NCBI RefSeq assembly: GCF_025913575.1
Contig: NZ_CP109785.1
Coordinates: 3,658,001-3,722,000 of the forward strand
Direction of reading: 5' to 3'
Source: Halocatena marina
GTDB lineage: Archaea; Halobacteriota; Halobacteria; Halobacteriales; Haloarculaceae
DNA: 64,000 nucleotides
Made by a program: the position numbers and the translations under genes. This document shows, piece by piece, positions 1 to 7,979 of the stretch; position 1 is the first letter of the stretch; each line of letters begins with the position of its first letter. The notes below the pieces were generated by a model. It saw only the letters and a list, made by a program, of their open reading frames with translations, did no database searches and was not told the origin of the DNA.

Positions 1-426
1 TTTGGTCTTCCGGGGGTCCGTGTCGACCACGACGACGCGTGTGCAGTCTACGAAGCCGCAGCGAAAGCAGTCGGGCGTGCACGTGACGGTAACGGCCCAA
101 CCCTCCTCGAAGTGCAGGTCCACCGCCGGATGGGTCATTTCATGGGGGACGCCGAAGCCTACCGACCCGACGCCGACACGGAGCGGGCGAAACAGCGCGA
201 TTCGATCGAACGGATGGAAAGAACCCTCCAAAACGCGGGTATCGACGCGATCGACGAGATTCGAGAGCGCAGTCATGCACGGGTCGAGGAAGCGATCGAG
301 TGGGCGAAAGAGCAGCCAGAACCCGAACCAGAGGAGGCCTACGAGGACGTTTTCACGAATCCACCTCCAGGATGGCATCCAGATCCCGAGCCGACCCCAG
401 CCGAATCAGCAGGAGGTGATGACTAA
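1..426 (+). CDS. 2-oxo acid dehydrogenase E1 alpha subunit, C-terminal part (truncated by window edge)
   Basis: This is the last 141 codons of a thiamine-diphosphate E1 alpha subunit of a pyruvate/branched-chain/acetoin dehydrogenase-type complex; the start lies before the window. The reading frame is open from base 1. It shows the conserved E1 alpha C-terminal pattern: a V-D-x-x-D segment, then E-V-Q-V-H-R-x-x-G-H-F, where family members read E-x-x-x-x-R-x-x-G-H. An amphipathic helical tail and a Pro/Glu-rich end follow. The stop codon overlaps the start of the E1 beta gene by one base, so the two are translationally coupled. Substrate specificity cannot be read from this fragment. Confidence 0.9.
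   Translation, partial: FGLPGVRVDHDDACAVYEAAAKAVGRARDGNGPTLLEVQVHRRMGHFMGDAEAYRPDADTERAKQRDSIERMERTLQNAGIDAIDEIRERSHARVEEAIEWAKEQPEPEPEEAYEDVFTNPPPGWHPDPEPTPAESAGGDD
412..420 (+). promoter_or_regulatory. Strong Shine-Dalgarno site for E1 beta
   Basis: GGAGGTGAT lies inside the end of the E1 alpha gene, 5 bases before the E1 beta ATG at 426. It matches the complement of the archaeal 16S rRNA 3' end and fixes the E1 beta start. Internal operon genes here use such a site, while first genes usually look leaderless. Confidence 0.75.
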
Positions 427-1445
427 TGTCGGATTCGGAGACGGCTCCAGAGCGCGAACTCACGATGAGTCGGGCGATCGTTGACGCCATTGCGTCCGAA
501 ATGCGTGCAAACGACGACGTGTTCGTGATGGGCGAGGATGTTGCCGACTATGGCGGCATCTTCGACAGCACTGAAGGCTTGCTTGAGGAGTTCGGGCGAG
601 AGAAAATCATGGACGTACCGATCAGCGAGACTGGGTTCATTGGTGCTGCTGTCGGAGCTGCACAAGTCGGAATGCGTCCCATCGCGGAGCTGATGTTTGC
701 CGATTTCTTCGGTGTCGGGATGGATCAGATCTACAATCAGATGGCGAAGAACACCTACATGAGCGGCAGCGGGGTACGTGTGCCGATGGTGCTCATGACA
801 GCTGTTGGTGGCACCTACAACGACGCCGCCCAGCATTCCCAGACGTTGTACGGTACGTTCGCACATCTGCCGGGGATGAAGGTGGTCGTGCCGAGCACCG
901 CAGCCGATGCGAAGGGATTGATGCACGCGGCGATACGGGACGATGACCCTGTGGTGTATATGTTCCACAAGCGGCTGATGGGTATCGGGTGGATGCCAGC
1001 GCCTGATGGACCAAAGACACCGGTCTCCGATGAGGACTACACGATCGAGTTCGGCAACGCGGACATCAAGCGTCGTGGCGACGACGTGACCGTGGTTACA
1101 CTGGGTCTCCACGTCCATCGCGCGCTGGAGGCGGCCAACGATTTGGACGGCGAGATCGACACCGAAGTCATCGATCTCCGGACACTGGTCCCGCTCGATA
1201 CGGAGACGGTGCTCGAATCCGTCCGAAAGACTGGTCGGCTCGTGGTCGTTGATGAAGACTATCACTCCTTTGGCGTCTCTGGCGAAATTGTCGCCCGTGC
1301 TGCAGAGGGTGGACTTGATGACCTTTCAGCTGTTCGTCGGGTAACGATGCCGGATACACCCATTCCATACGCGCGACCACTCGAACAGGAAGTCAATCCC
1401 GGAGCAGACGACATCGCAGACGCGATCCGAGGCGTTACCGAATGA
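426..1445 (+). CDS. 2-oxo acid dehydrogenase E1 beta subunit
   Basis: 339 aa, full length for an E1 beta (transketolase pyrimidine-binding plus C-terminal domain). It pairs with E1 alpha to decarboxylate a 2-oxo acid and reductively acylate a lipoyl domain in the cytoplasm. Typical segments are present: the N-terminal M-G-E-D-V stretch near residue 36, the central A-x-x-H-S-Q region near 136-139, and a C-terminal half with the D-L-R-T-L-x-P-L-D segment near residue 250. The start overlaps the E1 alpha stop (TAATG). A lipoyl-domain gene follows after 10 bases, so the three form one operon. Pyruvate, acetoin and branched-chain acids all remain possible substrates. Confidence 0.92.
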   Translation: MSDSETAPERELTMSRAIVDAIASEMRANDDVFVMGEDVADYGGIFDSTEGLLEEFGREKIMDVPISETGFIGAAVGAAQVGMRPIAELMFADFFGVGMDQIYNQMAKNTYMSGSGVRVPMVLMTAVGGTYNDAAQHSQTLYGTFAHLPGMKVVVPSTAADAKGLMHAAIRDDDPVVYMFHKRLMGIGWMPAPDGPKTPVSDEDYTIEFGNADIKRRGDDVTVVTLGLHVHRALEAANDLDGEIDTEVIDLRTLVPLDTETVLESVRKTGRLVVVDEDYHSFGVSGEIVARAAEGGLDDLSAVRRVTMPDTPIPYARPLEQEVNPGADDIADAIRGVTE

Positions 1446-1455
1446 TTCCCCCCAA

Positions 1456-1716
1456 ATGAGCGGAGATACTATCCCAGTTGATTCGGAGGCAGTATGGCCC
1501 GCTGATGCCGAAGACGTCGAGGAAGCAGTCGTGTCGAACTGGTTCGTCCGTGAGGGCGCAGCAGTAACCCAAGGAGATGCAATCGCCGAGATTCAGATCG
1601 AGAAGGTGAGTATCGATGTGCCTGCACCGACAACAGGCACACTCACTGACATCGTGATCAGTGAACACGACGAATTTCGACGAGGTAGCGTGCTGGCGCG
1701 AATTACTCCGGACTGA
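1456..1716 (+). CDS. Stand-alone lipoyl (biotinyl/lipoyl attachment) domain protein
   Basis: 86 aa, a single lipoyl domain and nothing else. The probable lipoylated lysine is K50 in the turn I-E-K-V-S-I, where full E2 proteins usually have T-D-K-A/V. The second half-repeat (A-P-x-x-G-x-L) follows. A normal E2 would continue with an E3-binding and a roughly 230-residue acyltransferase domain. Here the frame stops and a convergent gene ends 11 bases later, so no E2 core lies downstream. It most likely acts as a swinging-arm carrier for the upstream E1, with catalytic E2 and E3 supplied from elsewhere. A biotin carrier role is less likely given the E1 neighbours. Confidence 0.85.
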   Translation: MSGDTIPVDSEAVWPADAEDVEEAVVSNWFVREGAAVTQGDAIAEIQIEKVSIDVPAPTTGTLTDIVISEHDEFRRGSVLARITPD

Positions 1717-1726
1717 CTGAGCCACG

Positions 1727-2149
1727 CTATTCGACGCGGAGTTTCACAACAAGTTCGGACCCGCCCGCCAGCGCTTCGATGAGATCGCGGTCCAGTTCAG
1801 CAGCGGCGGTGTCTGCACCAACCATCACAGTGCGATCATCCACGTACTCACTCGTTCGAACGACCATCCCTCGGTCGTTTTCGAACGTGAGATCGGGATG
1901 TCCACGACCCGTAACGGTCTGCTCGTATTCGTCGGTAGCGAGATGGGCGGTGATCGTCGAATCGTGATCGCGGCACGCATTAACGAATGTGTCCGCGAAG
2001 TCACTCGGGACGCGATCAGCTTCGATCGCAACGATACAGTCACCAGCGGGAGTGAGCCAATCGTCACTCGTCACTTCCAGCGTGCTCGTGTGCTGGCAGC
2101 TCACATGTTCGTGACCACGCGCGCGGATCGTCTCTGTGTATGTACTCAT
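1727..2149 (-). CDS. DUF371 family protein
   Basis: 140 aa. The N-terminal pattern G-H-E-H-V-x-x-x-H-x-x-T-L-E-V-T, followed by L-T-x-x-G-D-C-I-V, matches the archaeal DUF371 family as I know it. No catalytic function is established, although the conserved His and GDC residues suggest ligand or metal binding. The protein is soluble, with no membrane segment. The ATG is at 2149. The gene is convergent with the lipoyl gene and shares its upstream region with the divergent coiled-coil gene. Confidence 0.8.
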   Translation of the reverse strand: MSTYTETIRARGHEHVSCQHTSTLEVTSDDWLTPAGDCIVAIEADRVPSDFADTFVNACRDHDSTITAHLATDEYEQTVTGRGHPDLTFENDRGMVVRTSEYVDDRTVMVGADTAAAELDRDLIEALAGGSELVVKLRVE

Positions 2150-2534
2150 TGAGTACCACGCTCGTACCGTCGCCGGTCAGATAGTCCTGACTAGTTCGTT
2201 CTTACCTCAGACAGAGGGCCAGTTTTAGGTTCTGATTTATGCAGATAATGCAGACCTACCACTACGATCAATCGAATGGTTTATATACTATCCGAAAATC
2301 GTGTTAATCGTTGACGAGGCTTGTACCCTGCGTGTACGGGGCTCTCATCGATTTCGGTTGGAGAAAGGTTTAAGTAATTCCTATCAGTATGTGTTACTAC
2401 CAGAACGCCTCCAGCGTCTCGAGGGTATCGTTCGGCGACCAGCATGAACAAACGAACTACTTATCCGAAGGTTGCCACACGTCGTCAGCCCTTGCTATCG
2501 CCGGAGGCGGTAATGGATAGCGATCAAACCAACC
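2150..2534. other. Divergent promoter region
   Basis: This 385-base gap separates DUF371 (minus) from the coiled-coil gene (plus). I see AT-rich TATA-like elements at about 2280-2288 (tttatatac) and 2368-2377 (tttaagtaat). The second is 160 bases before the coiled-coil start, so that mRNA may have a leader. No ORF or RNA gene is evident. Confidence 0.5.
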
Positions 2535-3425
2535 ATGGCACAGTCAATCGATAAATCGAAGAACGTAGATCTTACAGACGAGGACCTCGAAAACAAATCC
2601 AAAGGAGAGTTGATCAAGCGCGCAGGTCAACTCCGTGATCGACGCAACGAACTCAATCAGAAAGCGTCCGAGCGAGCCTCGAAGCGAGACGAGTTGAACG
2701 CGAAGACGCGAGAGAAAGTCGATGAAGCCCAGCATCACCGCGAGCAGCGAGATGAGCTGAACTCGCAGGTGCAAGAGCACAAACAACAGCGCAACGAGCT
2801 GAACGCGGAAGCAAACGAGCTCTTTTCGAAGGTCGATAAGACCAAATCAGAACTCGATCTCGACAACGGTGAGAGTTTAGACCAGCTCGAAGAAGAGATC
2901 GAACAGCTCGAATTCCGTCAGCAGACCGAGGTGCTCTCGTCCGAAGACGAGCGTGAACTCATCGATAAGATTGAGTCGAAACGCGATCAGTATCAGGACC
3001 GCAAGGAGAAATTGGAGCAGGGCGGTGACATCGAGGAACTCCGCGAAGAAGCCCAAGAGATCCGTTCTGAGGCGAGTACGCATCACCAGAAGGTCACTGA
3101 ACTCGCCGATGAGGCCCAAGAACACCACAATCAGATGATCGCGGCCTACCGGGAGGCCGACGACATCCGTGATGAGGCCGATGCAGCTCACGAGCGATTC
3201 GTCGAGGCGCAAGAGTCAGCCGATCGTCACCACGAGGACTTCGTCCGCGTCCAAAAGCGACTCCGCGAGCTCGATAAGGAAGAAGAGCAGGAACGGCGCG
3301 ACGAGCGCGCACAGAAACGCGAGGAAGCACGCGCCGAAGCCGAGGACATCTATCAAAAGTTCAAGGAAGGCGAAACTCTCGACACCGAAGACCTGATGAA
3401 ACTTCAGAAATCGGGTCTCCTATAA
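2535..3425 (+). CDS. Long coiled-coil protein
   Basis: 296 aa and almost wholly alpha-helical. Heptad-like stretches rich in Glu, Arg, Gln and Lys run from about residue 20 to 285, with repeated R-x-E-L-N units near residues 35-95. There is no membrane segment, signal peptide or catalytic motif. Similar haloarchaeal proteins are sometimes labelled phosphoserine phosphatase or given a DUF number; nothing in this sequence supports an enzyme. It ends in a short helix-prone tail (E-D-L-M-K-L-Q-K). A structural or scaffold role is an inference from composition only. Confidence 0.85.
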   Translation: MAQSIDKSKNVDLTDEDLENKSKGELIKRAGQLRDRRNELNQKASERASKRDELNAKTREKVDEAQHHREQRDELNSQVQEHKQQRNELNAEANELFSKVDKTKSELDLDNGESLDQLEEEIEQLEFRQQTEVLSSEDERELIDKIESKRDQYQDRKEKLEQGGDIEELREEAQEIRSEASTHHQKVTELADEAQEHHNQMIAAYREADDIRDEADAAHERFVEAQESADRHHEDFVRVQKRLRELDKEEEQERRDERAQKREEARAEAEDIYQKFKEGETLDTEDLMKLQKSGLL

Positions 3426-3486
3426 AAAAGCGAAAAAAGCGAGTTTTCGGTCAGTACGCTGGCGCGTAGCGACATCACTGATAGTT

Positions 3487-4572
3487 CTATTCATACGTTG
3501 GAAGCCGCAGCGAGCGCATGCTCCCTTCGATGAACGGGAGATCGACGATTGATCCATCACACGCCTCGCCGTCAACTCTGACCGTCACAGAGGTCGTATC
3601 GACAGCGAAGTCGACGTACGCAAGAGCAATCGGAGTTTCTTTCAACGGGCTGATTGCGGCGCGTGTTATCGAACCGATGCTGGCATCACCATCAAAGACG
3701 GCTGCGCCGGCGGACGGAACCGTATCGAGCGTGATCCCAACGAGTCGCTGCGAGGGGCGACCCCGGTTTTCGACACGGGAGACGACTTCTTGTCCGACGT
3801 AGCATCCTTTCTCGAAATCAAGCGCGTTACGTATCCCCGCGACGTTCGGGATTTTTCCGCGTAGTTCGCTCTCGAACAGCGGCGTGCCGGCCTCAAGCGT
3901 GAGCGTATTCCACACCGTATCCCCGAAGGGGACAGCGTTCATGCCGTGGTTGATGAGCGCATCGAACACCTCGTGTGCCTCGGCAGCCGTACAGATGATC
4001 TCGTAGCTCTCCTCACCGGTGAGCGCGTCGCCAGCGATGGCGGTGACACCGGCATCGCCGATCGATCCCCGGACAAACGAAAGCGGCGGTTCGGGCGCAC
4101 TGGCCCCAGTCAGCACAGAGGCAACCTTTTCGGTCGCTTTCGCTCCGTGGACTCCAAAGACAGCGAACTCATCGGTGACGACGCGAATCTCGACATCATC
4201 GATGAAGATCTTCTCTCGCCACTCTTCAGCAATGGGCTCGGCGCAAGCGGGCGGGAACAACAGAAGCAGCCGTTCAGCAGCGTTGTACACGTAGAGGTCG
4301 GTCTCGATGTTCCCTTGTGGGCCGAGAAAGAGAGCATAACAGCCATGTCCATCTTCACGCGGTACGTTGTTCGAGACGACGTTATCAACGTAGCTCACGC
4401 GATCAGAGCCGGTGACTTCGACAATCCCGTACCCGAGCTCGATGGCACCAACGACGTTCCGAACGGCCTGATGAGTACGCTCAGGTCGACCGTAGTCCGC
4501 AACGACCCGATTGCCGCTACGTTCGGTGAACGTGGCCCCATGGTCCGCGTGGATCTCTTCGATAACAGTCAT
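3487..4572 (-). CDS. YgfZ/GcvT-like folate-binding protein
   Basis: 361 aa, in the aminomethyltransferase fold. The YgfZ signature K-G-C-Y-V-G-Q-E is at residues 255-262, with the folate-binding GcvT-type N-terminal domain before it. YgfZ proteins use tetrahydrofolate and assist repair or synthesis of Fe-S enzymes; true GcvT proteins lack this Cys motif and transfer the glycine-cleavage aminomethyl group. The motif therefore favours the YgfZ type over a glycine cleavage T protein. The ATG at 4572 gives a normal N-terminus. The gene stands alone and is convergent with the coiled-coil gene. Confidence 0.85.
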   Translation of the reverse strand: MTVIEEIHADHGATFTERSGNRVVADYGRPERTHQAVRNVVGAIELGYGIVEVTGSDRVSYVDNVVSNNVPREDGHGCYALFLGPQGNIETDLYVYNAAERLLLLFPPACAEPIAEEWREKIFIDDVEIRVVTDEFAVFGVHGAKATEKVASVLTGASAPEPPLSFVRGSIGDAGVTAIAGDALTGEESYEIICTAAEAHEVFDALINHGMNAVPFGDTVWNTLTLEAGTPLFESELRGKIPNVAGIRNALDFEKGCYVGQEVVSRVENRGRPSQRLVGITLDTVPSAGAAVFDGDASIGSITRAAISPLKETPIALAYVDFAVDTTSVTVRVDGEACDGSIVDLPFIEGSMRSLRLPTYE

Positions 4573-4626
4573 TAGCGAGGATTCGTCGTGGACGAAAATG
4601 AACGGTCCGATCGAAGGAGTCGTATC

Positions 4627-4923
4627 TTAAAACGGGAGATGGTCGCGGATTCGTTCTAAAATCGACTTCGTGTACTCCACTTCTTGTTCGTCGGGAAGTA
4701 CACAGTCAGCAGGTGTAATAACAAGCTGACTGCCGGATCGCTCGGTGTTGATGAGACCTTCGTCCTTCAGTGACGAAAGCACCGATTCGAGAGCATCAAT
4801 CTCGACATCGACACGGGTACGGAGTTCGAATATGGTCATACCCTCGCCGGAGCGCTCGACGAGAGCATCGAGAACCGCGACCTCCGTTTCCTCGCGGTTC
4901 CGAAACTCCCGCTTCGTTCGCAT
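4627..4923 (-). CDS. Small winged-helix protein (haloarchaeal, DUF6432-like)
   Basis: 98 aa. An N-terminal basic start (R-T-K-R-E-F-R-N-R-E-E-T-E) leads into a winged-helix fold: helix A-V-L-D-A-L, then G-M-T-I-F-E-L-R-T, a recognition-type helix I-D-A-L-E-S-V-L-S-S-L, and a wing (G-L-I-N-T-E-R-S-G-S-Q-L-V-I). I recall this as the haloarchaeal family DUF6432, but the number is from memory. It is probably a DNA-binding or protein-binding regulator. It is transcribed divergently from the zinc-ribbon gene at 4996. Confidence 0.75.
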   Translation of the reverse strand: MRTKREFRNREETEVAVLDALVERSGEGMTIFELRTRVDVEIDALESVLSSLKDEGLINTERSGSQLVITPADCVLPDEQEVEYTKSILERIRDHLPF

Positions 4924-4995
4924 ACATCTATGTATTACTCGCCTGCTATTAACCTGTCCCCTTTGAGGGGAGCATTTATGAATGGAGGGTGATAA

Positions 4996-5778
4996 ATGTA
5001 CTCAATGGGGTTCAAGTGTTCGATTCTCGGCCATCGGTTCGAGGAGCCCGGAATCGTCCATGAGCGTGAACAACGCGGCGACGAAGTCATTACCACCAAA
5101 CGAAAGGTCAGAATCTGTACACTCTGTGGGAAACAGCGTGTGCTCGCAGAGAGCAAAGAGATAACAAAACAGATGGATAATGGTGCTGATGATACGACGG
5201 ACGATAGCAACACCACTCCTGCAACCACGTACGACACTGACTCCGCGCGCGGTGAGAATGAGTCATCTCCCGCTCACGCGACATCCGAGTCAGCATCAAC
5301 GAATACAGAGACAGAAACGGGAGCAGGAACTGGGTTCAAAGCTGTTGATAGGGTACGCGACGAGACCGATTTTGCCGACGATCATGGATCGAAGATGGTT
5401 GATTTGCAAGGATCAGACGACGACGGGGTTATTCTGTCGGAAGAGGACGACAGAGGACGAGAGTACGGGGAATGGCCCGACGAAGCGGGCGGGGCGGGAG
5501 TCGACACGTCGTGGGACCCGGATACGAGAGAGACGCCGTCTCAGTCGGGCAACGGTGGATCCTCTTCTGTTGTTGGCGCTTCGTCTGCCCTCTCTGTCGA
5601 CGCCGCAAACGATGCAGTAATAATGGATGAATCGGATGAACCAGACGAAACTTCGACCGAGAAAAAATCAATATCGTGTCGAAACTGCGAATTCTCCGTT
5701 ATCGCGTCCGATTCACCGTTTCGATCAGGAGATATTTGCCCTCGGTGTCACGAATCGTACCTCTCTGATAAGGGGTAA
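4996..5778 (+). CDS. Acidic linker protein with two zinc-binding ends
   Basis: 260 aa. The N-terminal 55 residues hold C-S-I-L-G-H-R-F and C-T-L-C-G-K-Q motifs. A long acidic, Ser/Thr/Asp-rich unstructured middle (about 60-220) follows. The C-terminus is a zinc ribbon of form C-x2-C (C-R-N-C) plus C-x2-C (C-P-R-C-H). A haloarchaeal family with this architecture exists (I recall DUF7093), but its function is unknown. The start at 4996 is supported by a GGAGG at 4984-4988, seven bases before it; an alternative ATG is at 5005. It could be a nucleic-acid-binding or adaptor protein. Confidence 0.75.
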   Translation: MYSMGFKCSILGHRFEEPGIVHEREQRGDEVITTKRKVRICTLCGKQRVLAESKEITKQMDNGADDTTDDSNTTPATTYDTDSARGENESSPAHATSESASTNTETETGAGTGFKAVDRVRDETDFADDHGSKMVDLQGSDDDGVILSEEDDRGREYGEWPDEAGGAGVDTSWDPDTRETPSQSGNGGSSSVVGASSALSVDAANDAVIMDESDEPDETSTEKKSISCRNCEFSVIASDSPFRSGDICPRCHESYLSDKG

Positions 5779-5810
5779 AATGTTGCGTAAGCCGACGATT
5801 GAACGGAACG

Positions 5811-5818
5811 CCTAAATC
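5811..5818 (+). promoter_or_regulatory. TATA-like box for the 5840 gene
   Basis: cctaaatc is centred about 26 bases before the ATG at 5840, the spacing expected for a leaderless haloarchaeal transcript. Confidence 0.5.
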
Positions 5819-5839
5819 CGCGCTCGTCAACGTCAATTC

Positions 5840-6229
5840 ATGCGCGAGTACAAGATGCGCCGGGGAGAGCATCTCGAAGATCGCATTCCGAACATGCAAG
5901 AAACCGTCGAGGAGTATTTCGGCCCAATTACGGGCACGGAAGCGTACAAGGGAAGTGATCTGTACGTCATCGACGAGCCATCGAACCCCGTGTTCGAACG
6001 CATCGTCGCCGGGACGCTCAGCTACAACAGCAAAAAGGACAAGCTCGTCGTCGAGTTTGAGGAGCGACCTGCCGAAGAACTCATCGAAGCAGGAGATCTT
6101 GACGCCGCCGAGGCGGCTGTCAACGCAAAAAACGATTTCCTGTTAGAAGCGACTGGCCGAGACGCAAAGAGTCGCCGCGACTCGATGAAGCGATCCGTCG
6201 AGGACAGCGACGAACCAGACATCTCGTAA
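5840..6229 (+). CDS. DUF5611 family protein
   Basis: 129 aa and soluble. It begins M-R-E-Y-K-M-R-R-G-E and contains F-E-R-I-V-A-G followed by a beta-rich K-L-V-V-E-F-E-E-R-P segment. This matches the haloarchaeal DUF5611 family as I remember it. A charged C-terminal helix (residues 100-125) follows. No catalytic residues can be assigned. The gene stands alone in the plus direction, with a leaderless-type promoter. Confidence 0.75.
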   Translation: MREYKMRRGEHLEDRIPNMQETVEEYFGPITGTEAYKGSDLYVIDEPSNPVFERIVAGTLSYNSKKDKLVVEFEERPAEELIEAGDLDAAEAAVNAKNDFLLEATGRDAKSRRDSMKRSVEDSDEPDIS

Positions 6230-6343
6230 TCGGCGAGTAACACTACTTACTGCTACTATCAAGAGTACGGACGACCAGCTATCAAAGCAGGTCTGTCCCG
6301 ATTTAATTGATTCACCTACTCGGTGATTACTTGAGTGAATGGA

Positions 6344-6709
6344 TCAGTACCCGAGCTTCTTCCGACTGATACCCACACCACTCGGAGTAATGATGAGCTG
6401 ATCGTCGTCCTTCTGGACGATGTCACCACCAACCTCGTTTACAACTTGCTTTAGTTCGTCTGTGATGTGTTCCATCGTTCGATCGGTTGTGGAGTGACGA
6501 GTGATGTCGGCAATGACGATATCACCGTCGTAGATGGCGTCTTTGATGATAATAACGTCCTGCTTGCTGCCGAGCTGGGCGACGTGAACGCTCGTTCCTG
6601 ATTCGGGAACGTCCGTCTCGAAATCGTCGATATCGAGTTCGACGTAATCATCAGCAGTGTGTTGGTTTCGACTCCCTCCTTCGCTCAACAGCCTGTCCAT
6701 GAAACCCAT
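6344..6709 (-). CDS. sepF: Cell division protein SepF
   Basis: 121 aa. The N-terminal M-G-F-M-D-R-L-L is the amphipathic membrane-anchoring helix of archaeal SepF. The SepF core follows, with V-E-L-D at 19-22, D-V-I-I-I-K-D-A-I-Y-D-G-D-I-V-I-A-D, and the C-terminal I-T-P-S-G-V-G-I. In archaea SepF tethers FtsZ to the membrane. The frame is open further upstream, but a TATA-like box 26 bases before 6709 and the anchor helix both support the start used here. FtsZ1, a likely partner, is encoded at 39616-40773. Confidence 0.92.
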   Translation of the reverse strand: MGFMDRLLSEGGSRNQHTADDYVELDIDDFETDVPESGTSVHVAQLGSKQDVIIIKDAIYDGDIVIADITRHSTTDRTMEHITDELKQVVNEVGGDIVQKDDDQLIITPSGVGISRKKLGY

Positions 6710-6731
6710 AGGACGTGAAGCGACCGGTGAG

Positions 6732-6739
6732 TGTATAGT
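6732..6739 (-). promoter_or_regulatory. TATA-like box for sepF
   Basis: On the minus strand this reads ACTATACA, centred 26 bases upstream of the ATG at 6709. It argues for a leaderless mRNA and against the longer reading of sepF. Confidence 0.55.
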
Positions 6740-6835
6740 TCTTGCGTCGGACGGAGGAGAACGTTCGATACGACGTCTCTGCGAGGGTATTGACATTTCT
6801 ACACAGGAGACAACCGTCCTGTACGGGTCAATGAT

Positions 6836-7411
6836 TCATTCCCAGTCGTACGTTTCTCGCACTGTTTGTGCAAGGAGTTCTCCCGGTTTGAGGACAATGT
6901 AAATGATGATGAATGGCTCCTCGCGGGGTTCGATCACGAACACTTCGTAGGGCGGCGTGCTTCCGTCGATGGGAGCAAGGAGTGGATCGATCGGCTTGAT
7001 GCCATCACGAAACTCCGAATACAGGTCACGTTCACCCGCTTGTTTTGCGAAGACGTAGAGGACGCCGTTCACGTCTCTGTCTGTGTCTCGAGTAATCCGT
7101 GAGTTCATTGCGGCCGCCCCGGCGTTGTGCCAGCACTCGATTGCTGCCTCGAAAATATTCGTCGCGTCGGGAGCGAACGCGATCGTTGTTTCACTCACAA
7201 TTTCGACTGCTGTGAACCGCGGGCGATCGCCCGACCAGTCGAACGCTGCACGGACTTTGTTCCCCGGCTCGATCGCTGTGATCGCTCGTGCTACTTCGTC
7301 TTCGTACCCCGTTGTGACGACGTACACCGGGTCGGCGGTCTCAGTGTCGAGCAAAAGGAACTCATCGTCGTCGCGCGAACTCTGGAGCACGCGATACGTC
7401 CGTTCGGTCAT
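6836..7411 (-). CDS. Conserved haloarchaeal protein (DUF6663-like)
   Basis: 191 aa. It starts T-E-R-T-Y-R-V-L, then has an OB-like beta-rich N-terminal half (V-Y-V-V-T-T-G-Y, G-N-K-V-R-A-A-F-D-W). The C-terminal half contains the Ala-rich helix C-W-x-N-A-G-A-A-A-M-N-S, the segment G-V-L-Y-V-F-A, and E-V-F-V-I-E-P-R-E-E-P. I recognise the pattern as a haloarchaeal family (DUF6663 from memory) of unknown function. There is no membrane segment. The C-terminal Trp-Glu end is close to the sepF promoter region. Confidence 0.75.
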   Translation of the reverse strand: MTERTYRVLQSSRDDDEFLLLDTETADPVYVVTTGYEDEVARAITAIEPGNKVRAAFDWSGDRPRFTAVEIVSETTIAFAPDATNIFEAAIECWHNAGAAAMNSRITRDTDRDVNGVLYVFAKQAGERDLYSEFRDGIKPIDPLLAPIDGSTPPYEVFVIEPREEPFIIIYIVLKPGELLAQTVRETYDWE

Positions 7412-7475
7412 CAGTTGTGGCTACAATGTCATGGTTCGTGTGCCTATCGACACAGTGTAGTGAAATTTACGAGCG

Positions 7476-7820
7476 TCACAGAACTCCGAGCGAACGGGCT
7501 ATGATGAGCGCAACGAGCACACCGACAGCGAGCGTCACGACAACCGCCACGACCAGCTGTGATCGGGCGACCGTCCGGTGATCTTCGACGACCGATTCTG
7601 GGACGAGACGATAGACTGCGTGCCGGCCAAGCAGCGCAAGCAGGAGATCATCACTCCAGCCGATGATTGGGATGACATCAGACAGCACATCGACCGGCAG
7701 TAGCACGTACACCGCTGACAGGACGACGATGGCAGTCACACGGAGCGGTGTTCGTCGGTCGAACGCAATACGGACGAGCGTATACACCTCCGTGAGTGCT
7801 TTCACTGTCGGTCGCTTCAT
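7476..7820 (-). CDS. YkvA-type DUF1232 membrane protein
   Basis: 114 aa from the ATG at 7820. The DUF1232 core L-L-P-V-D-V-L-S-D-V-I-P-I-I-G-W-S-D-D matches the family pattern P-x-D-x-x-P-D-x-I-P-x-x-G-x-x-D-D. A first hydrophobic helix precedes it, and a C-terminal membrane helix (V-V-A-V-V-V-T-L-A-V-G) closes the protein. A TATA-like CTATAAG about 35 bases upstream supports this start. A TTG at 7889 would add 23 residues. The family's function is unknown. It lies in the same direction as the 6836-7411 gene, with a 64-base gap. Confidence 0.75.
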   Translation of the reverse strand: MKRPTVKALTEVYTLVRIAFDRRTPLRVTAIVVLSAVYVLLPVDVLSDVIPIIGWSDDLLLALLGRHAVYRLVPESVVEDHRTVARSQLVVAVVVTLAVGVLVALIIARSLGVL

Positions 7821-7951
7821 CCACTGATCGCTGTCGAATAGGGCTTCTACTGGCTTATAGTCGGGGTTGGACTCGGTCTCTCCGAGCAATCCGAATAGTG
7901 GGTGAACTGACGTCTCTGAGAGTAAGCAATCCAGAGTTGCTGGTGTGGTCG

Positions 7952-7959
7952 TTTTAAGC
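7952..7959 (+). promoter_or_regulatory. TATA-like box for the 7980 gene
   Basis: ttttaagc is centred 25 bases before the ATG at 7980, consistent with a leaderless transcript. Confidence 0.55.
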
Positions 7960-7979
7960 GCTGCCGAGCAAGGACTGGT

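Noticed and set aside
423..1265. A 280-codon minus-strand frame opposite E1 beta, rich in His, Arg and Cys.
   Set aside because: Composition is unlike haloarchaeal proteins, and the plus strand encodes a full E1 beta with a strong ribosome-binding site.
3946..4575. A 209-codon plus-strand frame opposite the YgfZ-like gene.
   Set aside because: Shadow of a gene with clear family motifs on the minus strand.
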